Part shown: piece after piece, positions 18,378 through 27,660 of the stretch
How positions within the stretch are numbered: position 1 is the stretch's first letter
Layout of the letters: each line of letters begins with the position of its first letter
Source of the DNA: Prevotella sp.
Lineage (GTDB): Bacteria; Bacteroidota; Bacteroidia; Bacteroidales; Bacteroidaceae
Reading direction: 5' to 3'
Assembly (NCBI GenBank): GCA_017462915.1
Contig: JAFTQG010000044.1
Coordinates: forward strand, 1 to 64,000
DNA length: 64,000 nt
Translations under genes and position numbers: made by a program
The notes under the pieces: generated by a model
Databases searched by the model: none
What the model saw: the letters and a program-made list of their open reading frames with translations, nothing else
What the model was told of the DNA's origin: nothing

Positions 18378-18459
18378 GAGAGGTCACGTTTTATGTGGTT
18401 TTTCACTGTGTTTTTACGGATAAAAGGTCACCTTTTCCATCGCGAAAGGTTACCTTTTA
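18378..18459. repeat. 22-bp-period palindrome array B (4 units)
   Basis: Units start at 18382 (GGTCACG), 18404 (degenerate CACTGTG), 18426 (GGTCACC) and 18448 (GGTTACC), each exactly 22 bp apart. Flanks are A-rich on the left and TTTT on the right. The array lies in the 553-bp gap between the divergent HU/SPOR gene and rfbC, about 170 bp upstream of the rfbC promoter. The rest of the gap holds the two promoters and AT-rich sequence. Confidence 0.8.
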
Positions 18460-18631
18460 GCCTGTTTGCCGTAACGTATTATTGCCTATGAAAATGTAAC
18501 TTACAGAAAGACAGGTGGTTGGTGAATGTGTGTAAATTTGGGAAATTCACGCTTGAAATGCGCTGCGAAGGAAATATTCAATTCTCACAGGGCAATAAAT
18601 GCTTGAGTTTTCTATAAAAATGTTCAAAATA

Positions 18632-18663
18632 GTTGCGTACGTAAAATAAAAAAGGTAACTTTG
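18632..18663 (+). promoter_or_regulatory. Promoter of rfbC
   Basis: GTTG (18632-18635), a 20-base spacer and TAACTTTG (18656-18663), 41 bp upstream of the rfbC ATG. Confidence 0.55.
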
Positions 18664-18704
18664 CAAGAGAATTGACAGTGTATTCAATATAATATCAACC
18701 TACC

Positions 18705-19256
18705 ATGGAGTATATAAAGACTGCAATAGAAGGCGTATATATCATTCAGCCAAAAGTGTTTAATGACCAGCGCGGATATTTCTTCGAGTCATTCCGCCAG
18801 TCGGATTTCGATGCTAATGTCGGTGGTCATACGGAGTTCATTCAGGACAACGAGTCGAAATCAAGCTATGGTGTTCTCCGCGGACTTCATTACCAGAAGG
18901 GCGAGTTCTCTCAGGCAAAGCTTGTCCGTGTGATAAAGGGTCGCGTGCTTGACGTTGCCGTTGACATCCGCAAAGGGTCACCGACGTTCGGCAAATATGT
19001 CATGGTGGAACTTAGCGGTGACAACAAGACGCAGTTCTTTATACCGAGAGGTTTCGCACATGGTTTCCTTGTGCTTAGCGACGAGGCTGTCTTTACATAT
19101 AAGGTGGACAATGTCTATGCACCGCAGAGTGAGGCGAGCATCCGCTTCGACGACCCTGACATTAATATCGAGTGGCCTATCGACGCGAAGGATATCCTTA
19201 CCAGCGAGAAGGACATGAAAGCAAAATGGCTTAAGGACGCAGAAGTCTTTGAGTGA
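18705..19256 (+). CDS. rfbC: dTDP-4-dehydrorhamnose 3,5-epimerase
   Basis: A 183-residue cupin enzyme of the dTDP-rhamnose pathway. It shows the family start (GVYIIQPKVFNDQRGYFFESF), the catalytic His in LRGLHYQ, the DVAVDIRKGSPTFGKY strand pair and the PRGFAHGFLVLSDEAVFTYKV block. Length is normal. It is separated from rfbA (3.5 kb) by more than 14 kb and has its own promoter. The next gene, a lipoprotein, follows after 86 bp on the same strand. Confidence 0.95.
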   Translation: MEYIKTAIEGVYIIQPKVFNDQRGYFFESFRQSDFDANVGGHTEFIQDNESKSSYGVLRGLHYQKGEFSQAKLVRVIKGRVLDVAVDIRKGSPTFGKYVMVELSGDNKTQFFIPRGFAHGFLVLSDEAVFTYKVDNVYAPQSEASIRFDDPDINIEWPIDAKDILTSEKDMKAKWLKDAEVFE

Positions 19257-19342
19257 GAGAGTATGGCGGTTGCTACCCGTACCCGTCTGCTTCATGGATG
19301 CAGGGGATAGTGGACTCTGTCCTGTAGCGTGAAGACAGTATT

Positions 19343-20164
19343 GTGAACTGTAAATTATGTTTCCAAGCCGTGCGTAAGATATTCTTTTTCATTATTTCCG
19401 GTCTGCTGTCGGTGTCGTGTTACGATGCCGCAAAGGACGGTGTAGCTGTCCTTGAAGAAGACAAGGAGGCAAAGGCTCTTCTGCAGGGCGTGTGGACAAG
19501 TGACGATGATGGGGAGGTGACGATGATGGTCAAAGGCGACAGCATTGTCTATGCAGACTCGATGCTGTCTCCGGTGTATTTCGCTATTATCGGCGACACC
19601 CTTGTGCTTCGCGGAAGCAGTGAGGCGCGATATGCCATAACAAAGCAGACGGAGCATCTTTTCTATTTCGAGAATCATAACGGCGATGCCGTGCATCTAT
19701 GCAAGTCGGAAAATCCTGAAGACAAGTATATCTTTGACGGTCGTCAGCCGGTGACGCTCAACCAGCGTCAGCTGATAAAGCGCGACTCCATCGTGGGAAG
19801 CGGCGAAGACAGATACCATGTGTATGTCCAGATAAACCCTTCGACATACAAGGTCGTAAGGTCTTCGTACAATGATGACGGTATGCTTGTCGAAAATGTC
19901 TATTACGACAATATAATAAATGTGTGTGTCTACAAGGGGGCGCAACGGCTTTTCTCTGCGGATGTACACAAGCAGGATTTCAGGAAGTATGTCCCGGACT
20001 CGTATCTTCAGCAGTCTGTTCTGAGCGATATAGAGATAGACGGTGTCGCAAGGGAGGGAGTAGAGATGACGGCTTCTGTATGCGTGCCGGATTCTCCGAC
20101 ATCTTACAAGATAAAGATGTTCATCTCCAAGGACGGAAAACTGACAATGAAAGTCCAGGAATAG
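19343..20164 (+). CDS. Putative lipoprotein of unknown function
   Basis: A 273-residue exported protein with GTG start at 19343. No in-frame ATG precedes the signal sequence. The leader (VRKIFFFIISGLLSVSCYDA) is a lipoprotein signal with lipobox VSC (Cys near residue 26). The mature part is beta-rich with repeated short strands (GVWTSDDDGEVTMMV, YFAIIGDTLVL), which resembles lipocalin-like or META-like extracytoplasmic folds, but I do not recognise a family. A terminator follows at 20201. Confidence 0.7.
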   Translation: MNCKLCFQAVRKIFFFIISGLLSVSCYDAAKDGVAVLEEDKEAKALLQGVWTSDDDGEVTMMVKGDSIVYADSMLSPVYFAIIGDTLVLRGSSEARYAITKQTEHLFYFENHNGDAVHLCKSENPEDKYIFDGRQPVTLNQRQLIKRDSIVGSGEDRYHVYVQINPSTYKVVRSSYNDDGMLVENVYYDNIINVCVYKGAQRLFSADVHKQDFRKYVPDSYLQQSVLSDIEIDGVAREGVEMTASVCVPDSPTSYKIKMFISKDGKLTMKVQE

Positions 20165-20200
20165 TGACTTTCAGAATGATGTAAAGCATGACAAACAATA

Positions 20201-20238
20201 CAGGAAAGGGTCTTCTGACAGGCACTTTCCTGTTTTCT
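20201..20238 (+). terminator. Terminator after the 19.3 kb lipoprotein gene
   Basis: CAGGAAAG (20201-20208) pairs with CTTTCCTG (20225-20232), followed by TTTTCTT. Confidence 0.7.
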
Positions 20239-20254
20239 TATTATAAAAATGTAA

Positions 20255-20520
20255 TCAAGGGATTTGCTTAAGGGAAAGAAAAATGGGCCGTACTGTGATT
20301 GTGATGAAAACTCCTTGGTATAGGTAGAGTGCCTTGTACCTTTGTAATCCACCGGCTCTTGATATGGCTTGGAGCAGGACAGAGGTGAGGTTTGAAGGAC
20401 AAGTCTCGACAGTGACCTCGCGATAACCGGCTCCGTTGTGGCCCGCCATTGAGTACACGCGTTCTCAGTTTTCTTAGATTATTTGATGAGTTCCCCGATC
20501 TAACCAGTACGACCCAAGTG
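20255..20520. other. GC-richer unexplained intergenic stretch (small ORF or RNA)
   Basis: Between the 20201 terminator and the aspS promoter lies about 200 bp clearly richer in G+C than the AT-rich sequence around it. On the minus strand it holds an intact 67-codon frame (20255-20458). On the plus strand it can form short stems, such as GAGGT (about 20379) with ACCTC (about 20414). It has no promoter box I can defend. It may be a small conserved gene, a structured RNA or a gene remnant; I cannot decide. Confidence 0.25.
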
Positions 20521-20567
20521 CAAAATTACAACATTTTTCTCTTATCACAAATAAAAACAATGGAAAT

Positions 20568-20599
20568 TTTGATTATTCCATAAATTTTTCTTAATTTTG
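20568..20599 (+). promoter_or_regulatory. Promoter of aspS
   Basis: TTTG (20568-20571), a 20-base spacer and TAATTTTG (20592-20599), a full match to the Bacteroidetes consensus, 37 bp before the ATG. Confidence 0.8.
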
Positions 20600-20636
20600 C
20601 ATTCCGTAAACAAATATACATTATTAATATATAAAG

Positions 20637-22394
20637 ATGTACAGAACAAATACCTGCGGTGAACTCCGCATAGAGAATGTAGGTCAGACTGTGACGCTCG
20701 CCGGATGGGTGCAGGGCGTGCACAACCTTGGCGCTTTGATTTTCGTTGATCTCCGTGACCGTTACGGTATCACACAGTTGGCGTTCAGTGATGATGCCCC
20801 AGAGGAACTACGCGAGAAGGCAGGACATCTTGGACGTGAATATGTCGTTCAGGCAACGGGCGTTGTAGCCGAGCGCTACTCCAAGAATTCCAAGTTAGCG
20901 ACAGGAGACATCGAGATTGTTGTCTCCGAACTGAATATCGTCAGCGAAAGCCAGACACCTCCATTCACGATAGAGGACAACACCGACGGTGGTGACGAAC
21001 TGAGGATGAAGTATCGTTACCTTGACTTGCGCCGTTCTTGTGTACGCAAGAATCTCGAGTTGCGTCACCGCATGGCCATCATCATACGTAATTTCCTTGA
21101 CTCACGTGACTTCATAGAGGTGGAAACCCCGATACTCATAGGTTCTACGCCTGAGGGCGCACGCGACTTTGTCGTGCCTTCACGAATGAATCCGGGACAG
21201 TTCTATGCGCTTCCACAGTCCCCTCAGACTCTCAAGCAGCTGCTTATGGTCTCCGGTTTTGACCGTTATTTCCAGATAGCCAAGTGCTTCCGTGACGAGG
21301 ATCTTCGTGCTGACCGCCAGCCGGAGTTCACACAGATAGACTGTGAGATGTCTTTTGTAGATCAGGAAGATGTCATCACACTCTTTGAGGATATGGCACG
21401 CTCGCTCTTCAAGGAGATACGAGGCGTGGAACTTCCTGCCAAATTGCGCCAGATGACATGGCATGAGGCTATGGAGAAGTATGGTTCCGATAAGCCGGAC
21501 CTTCGTTTCGGTATGGAATTTCAGGAGCTCAAGGATGCTTTCCCTGCAGGACAGTTTGCAGTATTTGACTCTGCTAACTATATCGGCGGTATTGTTGCGG
21601 AAGGCTGTGCAAGCTATACGCGCAAGCAACTTGACCAGCTGACGGAGTTTGTCAAGTCGCAGCAGGTCGGAGCAAAGGGACTTGTATACATCAAACTGAA
21701 TGCTGACGGCACGATAAAGTCTTCTATAGACAAGTTCTATACTCCAGAGCAGATACAGGCTGTAGCCGACAGATGTGGAGCAAAGAAGGGTGACCTGATA
21801 CTTATCCTCAGCGGTGAGCAGCCTAACAAGACACGTGTGCAGCTCTGTGCCCTCCGTCTTGAGATGGGCAAGCGCCTCGGTCTGATGGACAAGGACAGGT
21901 TCGAGTGTCTGTGGATTGTCGATTTCCCTCTCTTCGAATGGAGTGAAGAGGAGCAGCGTCTGATGTCTACACACCATCCGTTCACCATGCCTAATCCTGA
22001 TGATATTCCGTTGCTGGACACTGACCCTGCAAAGGTTCGTGCCAAGGCATACGACTTTGTCTGCAACGGCATAGAAGTAGGAGGCGGCTCGCTTCGTATA
22101 CACGACGGCAAGTTGCAGGCAAAGATGTTTGAAGTCCTCGGCTTCACTCCGGAGAAGGCCATGCAACAGTTCGGCTTCCTCATCAATGCGTTTAAGTATG
22201 GAGCACCTCCACATGCAGGACTTGCTTTCGGCTTCGACCGTTTTGTGAGCATAATGGCAGGTTTGGATTCCATACGTGATGTCATAGCATTCCCTAAAAA
22301 CAACAGCGGACGTGACACGATGCTTGATGCACCAGGCTTCCTTGACCAGAAGCAACTTGATGAATTGCAACTGAAATTGGACCTGAAGGACTGA
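20637..22394 (+). CDS. aspS: Aspartyl-tRNA synthetase
   Basis: A 585-residue class II synthetase that charges tRNA-Asp. It has the N-terminal OB-fold anticodon-binding domain (to about 110), class II motif 1 and 2 regions ([23 protein letters not shown]), the bacterial GAD insertion (about 290-410), and motif 3 ([13 protein letters not shown]). The length fits the bacterial form with the insertion. It has a strong own promoter. The next gene follows after 180 bp with its own promoter. Confidence 0.97.
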   Translation: MYRTNTCGELRIENVGQTVTLAGWVQGVHNLGALIFVDLRDRYGITQLAFSDDAPEELREKAGHLGREYVVQATGVVAERYSKNSKLATGDIEIVVSELNIVSESQTPPFTIEDNTDGGDELRMKYRYLDLRRSCVRKNLELRHRMAIIIRNFLDSRDFIEVETPILIGSTPEGARDFVVPSRMNPGQFYALPQSPQTLKQLLMVSGFDRYFQIAKCFRDEDLRADRQPEFTQIDCEMSFVDQEDVITLFEDMARSLFKEIRGVELPAKLRQMTWHEAMEKYGSDKPDLRFGMEFQELKDAFPAGQFAVFDSANYIGGIVAEGCASYTRKQLDQLTEFVKSQQVGAKGLVYIKLNADGTIKSSIDKFYTPEQIQAVADRCGAKKGDLILILSGEQPNKTRVQLCALRLEMGKRLGLMDKDRFECLWIVDFPLFEWSEEEQRLMSTHHPFTMPNPDDIPLLDTDPAKVRAKAYDFVCNGIEVGGGSLRIHDGKLQAKMFEVLGFTPEKAMQQFGFLINAFKYGAPPHAGLAFGFDRFVSIMAGLDSIRDVIAFPKNNSGRDTMLDAPGFLDQKQLDELQLKLDLKD

Positions 22395-22492
22395 ATCCTT
22401 GATATTTAGCAATCGTGTCCTTTGATGTTTGTCAATAAAAAAGCCGGTCTACTGTCAATGTGACAAAACTTCCTGAAATATTGCACTTTTCT

Positions 22493-22524
22493 GTTGCTTG
22501 TATCGGAAATAATGTTTACCTTTG
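22493..22524 (+). promoter_or_regulatory. Promoter of the winged-helix gene
   Basis: GTTG (22493-22496), a 20-base spacer and TACCTTTG (22517-22524), 52 bp before the ATG at 22577. Confidence 0.6.
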
Positions 22525-22576
22525 CATCATAGTTACGAAAAGAGACTTATATATAAATATTTTTCAGGTACATATT

Positions 22577-22903
22577 ATGGCAGAAAAGAAAACAGCCACT
22601 GCAACAACAAAGACAGCGGCAACAACAAAGGCAGCTGTGAAAGCTGCACCGGTGAAGAAAGCTTGTGCAACAAAGAAGGCTTGTGCGACAAAGACAGCCA
22701 AGACTGTTGATATGACAGTGGAGAATATCGGCTTCCGTGCAGGTGATGTTTATCAGACACTTGCAAGCGAGGCACAGCCAATGACAGTTGCACAGATAGC
22801 CAAGACTGCAAAAATCAGTGAGATAGAAGTGCTCATGGGTGCAGGATGGCTGATGAAAGAGGGTAAGGTGTGTGCAGCAGCAGACAAGCTCGTCCTCGCA
22901 TAA
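22577..22903 (+). CDS. Winged-helix (DUF2582-like) protein with Ala/Lys-rich tail
   Basis: A 108-residue protein. Residues about 1-45 are a low-complexity Ala/Lys/Thr stretch that includes two CATKKA/CATKTA repeats, like histone or HU tails. Residues about 48-108 form a small winged helix (NIGFRAGDVYQTLASEAQPMTVAQIAKTAKISEIEVLMGAGWLMKEGKV), as in DUF2582. This suggests a DNA-binding, nucleoid-associated role, which is inference. The ATG at 22577 is used because the frame upstream runs back through the -7 box at 22517-22524. Confidence 0.75.
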   Translation: MAEKKTATATTKTAATTKAAVKAAPVKKACATKKACATKTAKTVDMTVENIGFRAGDVYQTLASEAQPMTVAQIAKTAKISEIEVLMGAGWLMKEGKVCAAADKLVLA

Positions 22904-22923
22904 TCAAGGGAATGACTTGAGGC

Positions 22924-23004
22924 GTGGGAGAATATCAATAGCTCTCCCGCGATGATAATAAAAGGAGTTCTACCGGTCCGTTACAAGACAGGCAGAACTC
23001 CTTT
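22924..23004 (+). terminator. Tandem hairpins after the winged-helix gene
   Basis: A GGGAG/CTCCC hairpin (about 22926-22949) is followed by AAAGGAGTTCT (22961-22971) pairing with AGAACTCCTTT (22994-23004). There is no long T run, so termination strength is uncertain. Confidence 0.5.
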
Positions 23005-23086
23005 CGGTCTTTGGCAGGATAGTTATGCTTGTATGCAGACGTTGTCTTGCCTGTTGATAGCAATAGAATACATATTTATATATCGT

Positions 23087-23434
23087 TTGGCAGACTACAG
23101 TAAGGACATAACGGATTTGTTGTTAAGGTTTCCGGAAGGATTGCCTTTAAGGAAGATTGTTAGGCATGTGTATAATGCCCACAACACTTTCTTTGATACC
23201 ATCTCGTTGGAAGATGTCAGTCGTGATGTCGCTTCTTATCTTCAACGGCGGAGCAAGACACCGGAATCTCCTATAGAACATGCCGGGACGCGTGGCTTTT
23301 ATCGGCTGAATCCTGATTCTGGAGAGTCTCGACAATTGATGCTTCAGTTTCAGGAACAGCAGGAAGAGTCTGTCGAGGAACAGCCTGAGAGCCCTACAGA
23401 GAATCCCCTTGACCTGTTTGATGGCTTTTTCTGA
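23087..23434 (+). CDS. Conserved Bacteroidetes protein of unknown function
   Basis: A 115-residue acidic protein. The conserved core is LADYSKDITDLLLRFPEGLPLRKIVRHVYN, then TRGFYRLNP, ending in a Glu/Pro-rich tail and DLFDGFF. I place the start at TTG 23087 (read as Met-Ala-Asp-Tyr). The open frame extends back to 22952, but that would cross the hairpins at 22924-23004 and gives a sequence unlike the rest. I know similar proteins only as uncharacterised Bacteroidetes families. The next gene has its own -7 box (TACCTTTG, 23500-23507). Confidence 0.65.
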   Translation: MADYSKDITDLLLRFPEGLPLRKIVRHVYNAHNTFFDTISLEDVSRDVASYLQRRSKTPESPIEHAGTRGFYRLNPDSGESRQLMLQFQEQQEESVEEQPESPTENPLDLFDGFF

Positions 23435-23540
23435 CGGAAAGACTTGCTTGTCAGGAATATACATATACAGAAACACTCGGGATATTGATGAAAAATGTGT
23501 ACCTTTGATGTCTGAATGATAATTTCACCTCTTATATATT

Positions 23541-24596
23541 ATGAATAACAACCATCTTGTGATTATGGCAGGCGGTGTAGGCAGCCGCTTTTGGCCGATG
23601 AGTACAGAAGAGACGCCGAAGCAGTTCATTGATGTGCTTGGCGTAGGAAAGTCATTGTTGCAGCTCACCATGCAACGCTTTAATGGTATATGTGCCCCGG
23701 AGAATGTGTGGGTCGTGACAAATGCCGCTTATGTAGAGAAGGTTCATGAGCAGTTGCCCGAGATACCTCGCGGTAATATTCTCAGTGAGCCATGTCGCCG
23801 CAATACGGCTCCATGTATCTGTTATGTCAGCTGGCGTATAAAGGCAAAGGATCCGAAGGCCAATATCGTCGTGACTCCAAGTGACCATATCGTCACAGAT
23901 ACGCAGGAGTTCCAGCGTGTCATAAAGTCTGCCTTGCTGTTTACAAGTGAGAGTGATGCCATAGTCACTCTCGGAATGAAGCCGACACGTCCGGAGACTG
24001 GTTATGGATATATACAGGCAGACTTGTCTTCAAATACAGTGCGCAATAAGGAAATCTTCGCAGTAGAGCAGTTCCGTGAGAAGCCGGATCTTGCTACAGC
24101 CAAAGAGTATGTCAAGCATAACAATTATTTCTGGAATGCCGGAATCTTCGTATGGAGTGTATCGACTATCATAACGGCGTTCCGTCTGTATGCTCCGACT
24201 ATCAACCGTATCTTTGAAGGTTTGGAGAATGTCTATGGAACGGATAAGGAACAAGCTATGATAGACAAGGCTTATCCTGAATGTGAAAGCATTTCCGTTG
24301 ATTATGCCATCATGGAGAATGCGGAGGAGATATATGTACAGCCTTCCGATTTCGGATGGAGTGACCTCGGGACATGGGGCTCACTGTGGACTCTCAGCAA
24401 GCGTGATGTCAACGGTAATGGATGTATTGGAGACAATATCCGCATGATAGACTCGCATGACTGTATCGTGCATACTGCTGAAGAGAAACAGGTTGTAATC
24501 CAGGGGCTTGACGGTTATATTGTTGCAGAGAAAGACAATACATTGCTTATCTGCAAGCTTTCTGAGGAACAGCGTATAAAGAATTTCCACGATTGA
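23541..24596 (+). CDS. manC: Mannose-1-phosphate guanylyltransferase
   Basis: A 351-residue nucleotidyltransferase that makes GDP-mannose from GTP and mannose 1-phosphate. It has the signature VIMAGGVGSRFWPMSTEETPKQF, the PSDHIV active-site segment, the FREKPD motif, GIFVWS and the SVDYAIME/FGWSDLGTWGS region. It lacks the C-terminal phosphomannose isomerase domain, so it is the short single-function form. It probably supplies GDP-mannose or GDP-fucose for surface glycans, although no other gene of that pathway is adjacent. A strong bidirectional terminator follows. Confidence 0.93.
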   Translation: MNNNHLVIMAGGVGSRFWPMSTEETPKQFIDVLGVGKSLLQLTMQRFNGICAPENVWVVTNAAYVEKVHEQLPEIPRGNILSEPCRRNTAPCICYVSWRIKAKDPKANIVVTPSDHIVTDTQEFQRVIKSALLFTSESDAIVTLGMKPTRPETGYGYIQADLSSNTVRNKEIFAVEQFREKPDLATAKEYVKHNNYFWNAGIFVWSVSTIITAFRLYAPTINRIFEGLENVYGTDKEQAMIDKAYPECESISVDYAIMENAEEIYVQPSDFGWSDLGTWGSLWTLSKRDVNGNGCIGDNIRMIDSHDCIVHTAEEKQVVIQGLDGYIVAEKDNTLLICKLSEEQRIKNFHD

Positions 24597-24633
24597 TACG
24601 TTTAGTAGTCTCTCTTTGAGGCAAATGAATATA

Positions 24634-24673
24634 AGCGAGGCAGGCATTCAAAAACTTGAATGCCTGCCTCGCT
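24634..24673. terminator. Bidirectional terminator between manC and radA
   Basis: A perfect 18-bp stem (24634-24651 with 24656-24673) and 4-base loop between convergent genes. Confidence 0.85.
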
Positions 24674-24753
24674 GTTTCTGTTCGGATGGATTTATTGTTG
24701 TTAAGGTCGCTTCTCGCAAGTCAACCCGTAATCAGTTTTTGTTTCAGAATCGG

Positions 24754-26132
24754 TTATCCGAAGAGTAGTTTCAGAGCCTCTTCCACTTTGCGTACGGGAT
24801 GAATGCTGATATGGAAGCGTTTTGTATTCATTCCTGTTGCATTGTTTTTCGGGATAATGATGTCGGTAAATCCGAGTTTCTCTGCCTCGGCAATTCGTTG
24901 CTCAATACGGTTTACGGGACGTACCTCACCAGACAGGCCTACTTCTCCGCACATGCACCATCCTGATTCAACAGGGATGTCAATGTTGCTTGATATGACT
25001 GCGGCAAGAATAGATAGATCCATAGCCATGTCTGTTACACGCAACCCACCTGCGATGTTGATGAAAACGTCCTTTTGTATGAGTTTGAAGCCGACACGTT
25101 TTCAAGGACAGCGAGTAGCATGTTCAGCCTGCGCTGGTCAAAACCTGTAGCAGAACGCTGCGGAGTGCCATAAGCCGCTGTGGATACAAGTGCCTGTGTC
25201 TCGACAAGGAACGGCCGCACGCCTTCTATTGCTGCCGAGATGGTGAGCCCGGACATACCTTCCCTGTCCTGTGTGAGGAGAAGTTCGGAGGGATTGCTTA
25301 CTTGTCTCAAGCCGGTCTGCTGCATTTCGTATATGCCAAGCTCGGAAGTTGAACCGAAACGGTTCTTTATAGAGCGCAGGATACGGTACATGTGATGTTG
25401 GTCACCCTCAAACTGTATGACGGTGTCAACTATATGTTCCAGAATCTTTGGACCGGCGATAGAACCGTCTTTCGTGATGTGTCCGATAAGGATTATCGGT
25501 GTGCCGCTTGTCTTTGCATATCTGAGCAGTGCGGCAGCGCATTCGCGTACTTGTGTCAGAGAGCCTGGAGAACTGTCTACATCATCAGTGGCGATGGTCT
25601 GTATGGAATCAATAATCACAAGCTCAGGACGGGTATCGTTCATGATACTGAGAATGTTCTCTAAAGAGTTCTCGCATATAATGTCTATATTCTCATTGCT
25701 TTCATTGCATCCACCCTTCAGTCTTTCAGCACGCATTTTCAACTGATGTGCACTTTCCTCTCCACTGACATACAGGATACGGATATCGCTGAGATTCAAT
25801 ATAGTCTGTAATGTCAGCGTGGACTTCCCTATGCCAGGCTCTCCTCCGAGAAGGACGATGCACCCTTTTACCAGTCCGCCGCCAAGTACACGGTTGAGTT
25901 CATTGTCGTGCATGTCAAGGCGCGGCTCGTCCTTTGTGGTAATCTCACGTAGCTTCTGTGTCCTTGGGACATTCCTTTGTCCCATGGCAGTCAGTGTGGC
26001 CTTTGTCGATTTGCCGGCTATGCGTATTTCGCGGAATGTGTTCCACTGCCCGCAACTTGGGCATTTGCCGAGCCATTTTGATGATTCCTGTCCGCAGTTG
26101 GAGCAGACGTATGCAGTCTTTTCTTTTGCCAT
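24754..26132 (-). pseudogene. radA: DNA repair protein RadA, interrupted by a one-base frameshift
   Basis: The two parts of a single RadA/Sms protein lie in different frames: residues 1-~344 in the frame from ATG 26132, and the last ~110 residues in the frame ending at 24754. The first part has the zinc finger (CSNC, CPSC), Walker A GGEPGIGKSTL and the RadA motif KNRFGSTSE; the second is the end of the Lon-like domain. The break falls in a run of four T on the plus strand (25099-25102). Restoring one base gives VLEKRVGFKLIQKDVF and joins the frames. As read, translation would end about 20 residues later. This is either a true mutation or a sequencing error. Its start overlaps the nth stop by one base (TAATG). 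Confidence 0.9.
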
Positions 26133-26767
26133 TATTCTGTTTTAGAAGGACATAGTCCTGATATTGGGCATTTCTCGCAGTGCGCCTTTCGTGCTGTGCA
26201 TATATATCTGCCATGCAGGAGCAGCCAATGGTGGGCGCGTGACAACATCTCCGATGGAATGAGCTTCACCAGTTCACGCTCCACTTTCTCAGGGGAGTCA
26301 GCCTTTTTCGTTACCAGACCGAGTCTGTGGCTTACACGGAAAACATGTGTGTCGACAGGCATTGCCGCTTGATTGAATGCCACTGCCAGCATGACATTTG
26401 CCGTTTTCCGTCCTACGCCAGGAAGAGTCTGGAGGGCATCGAAATCACTTGGCACCTCTCCGCCGAAGTCATTGACGAGCTTTCTTGCAAGCTGTACAAG
26501 ATGTGTTGACTTCGCATTCGGATAACTTACGCTCGATACATATTCAAACACCTCCTCAGCATCAGCTTTTGCCATCTCCTGTGGAGTAGGGAAGCGTCTG
26601 AACAGTTCCGGCGTTACCATATTCACTCGCTTGTCAGTGCATTGTGCACTGAGAACGACAGCGCACAGCAACTGGAACACTGAACCGAACTCCAGTTCGG
26701 TGGTGATATCCGGTTGCTGTGCGCTGAAATATTCAAGTATGCGCTCTGTGCGCTCCTTTTTCGTCAT
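26132..26767 (-). CDS. nth: Endonuclease III
   Basis: A 211-residue bifunctional DNA glycosylase/AP lyase for oxidised pyrimidines. It has the helix-hairpin-helix LQTLPGVGRKTANV with the catalytic Lys, the catalytic Asp in PVDTHVFRVSHR, and the C-terminal 4Fe-4S cluster motif with spacing Cys-x6-Cys-x2-Cys-x5-Cys. It is the middle gene of a leftward operon. The TAATG one-base overlaps with ompH upstream and radA downstream indicate translational coupling. Confidence 0.96.
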   Translation of the reverse strand: MTKKERTERILEYFSAQQPDITTELEFGSVFQLLCAVVLSAQCTDKRVNMVTPELFRRFPTPQEMAKADAEEVFEYVSSVSYPNAKSTHLVQLARKLVNDFGGEVPSDFDALQTLPGVGRKTANVMLAVAFNQAAMPVDTHVFRVSHRLGLVTKKADSPEKVERELVKLIPSEMLSRAHHWLLLHGRYICTARKAHCEKCPISGLCPSKTE

Positions 26768-27378
26768 TATTTCTTCTTATCCTGTTTCTTGGTAGCAGGA
26801 GCAGGCTTGTAAGCCTTGTTGAGACCTGCAATGACCTCGTTTGTTACATCGTATGCCTTGTCAGCATAAAGCAGGTTGTCTCCTGACTTTGAGAAGATGA
26901 TTGAGTATTTCTTTTCCTTGTTATACTTCTTCAGATAATTGGCAATGGAGTCATGGAGAGCGATATTATATTTCTCCTGCTCCTGCTGGAACTCAGTGCC
27001 GAGACGCTGCTGGAGAGCCTGAAGGTCAGCATTCTGCTTCTGCAGACCAGCCTGTATAGCCTCTGCCTGTTCGCGTGTGTATGCGTTCTGCTGGATTTTC
27101 TGCTGGAAATTGTTTGCGGCAGTCTGGAGAGCCTGTCCTTTCTGCTGGATGGTGGCCTCGATGTTCTGCCCTTTCTTTGTAAGAATCTGTGTATAGTCTT
27201 TGCAGAACTGGTATTGTGTCATGATGGAGTCCACCTCGACATAGGCTATCTTGAGTTCTGCCGGTGCATTCTGTGCAGGAGCGGCAGCCTCATCTGCGTT
27301 CTTTGACTTGTCACAAGCTGTCAGTGATACAGCGGCGAAGGCAGCTATGGCTGCTGCGCGGAAGATGTTCTTGTTCAT
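26767..27378 (-). CDS. OmpH/Skp-family periplasmic chaperone, predicted lipoprotein
   Basis: A 203-residue protein of the OmpH/Skp family, which holds outer-membrane proteins in the periplasm. The signal region (AAAIAAFAAVSLTAC) ends in a lipobox, so it may be lipid-anchored rather than free like E. coli Skp. The body is the usual long coiled coil rich in Gln, Ala and Lys (about 75-150), flanked by the short strands IAYVEVDSI and YSIIFSKSGDNLLYAD that form the trimer base. It is the first gene of the ompH-nth-radA operon. Confidence 0.88.
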   Translation of the reverse strand: MNKNIFRAAAIAAFAAVSLTACDKSKNADEAAAPAQNAPAELKIAYVEVDSIMTQYQFCKDYTQILTKKGQNIEATIQQKGQALQTAANNFQQKIQQNAYTREQAEAIQAGLQKQNADLQALQQRLGTEFQQEQEKYNIALHDSIANYLKKYNKEKKYSIIFSKSGDNLLYADKAYDVTNEVIAGLNKAYKPAPATKKQDKKK

Positions 27379-27435
27379 TGTTGTTTATAAAGTTTTTTTG
27401 TTTCTTTTGTTTTTGTCTTTATATCGTTTTTGGGC

Positions 27436-27654
27436 TTATTGCTTTTTATGTAGCTTCTTGCTGACACGTGCGGCACGCTCCCTGTCTTCCTTGTCCTGAT
27501 CCATGACGCAGTGTATGCCTCTGTCTTTCATGGCTTGGGAGTCATGGATATGTATTGATGACATTTCTCCGTTTGGCTTCAGCAATACCTTTATTCCGAT
27601 AAATGCCAAGCCAATAGCAATAATTAACACCGAAAGTAATAGAGTTTCAATCAT
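27436..27654 (-). CDS. Small single-pass membrane protein
   Basis: A 72-residue protein with one N-terminal membrane segment (about residues 3-25, LLLSVLIIAIGLAFIGIKVLL) and a charged cytoplasmic tail (RGIHCVMDQDKEDRERAARVSKK). Small proteins of this type are widespread in Bacteroidetes and uncharacterised. A minus-strand -7 box TAATTTTG lies at 27702-27695, 41 bp upstream. It precedes ompH by 57 bp and may be cotranscribed with it. Confidence 0.7.
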   Translation of the reverse strand: MIETLLLSVLIIAIGLAFIGIKVLLKPNGEMSSIHIHDSQAMKDRGIHCVMDQDKEDRERAARVSKKLHKKQ

Positions 27655-27660
27655 TTTTCG

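Noticed and set aside
21180-22412. 410-codon minus-strand frame opposite aspS
   Set aside because: It is the antisense shadow of aspartyl-tRNA synthetase.
22952-23086. Upstream extension of the 23.1-kb gene to ATG 22952
   Set aside because: It would run through the hairpins at 22924-23004. Family-like sequence begins only at the TTG 23087.
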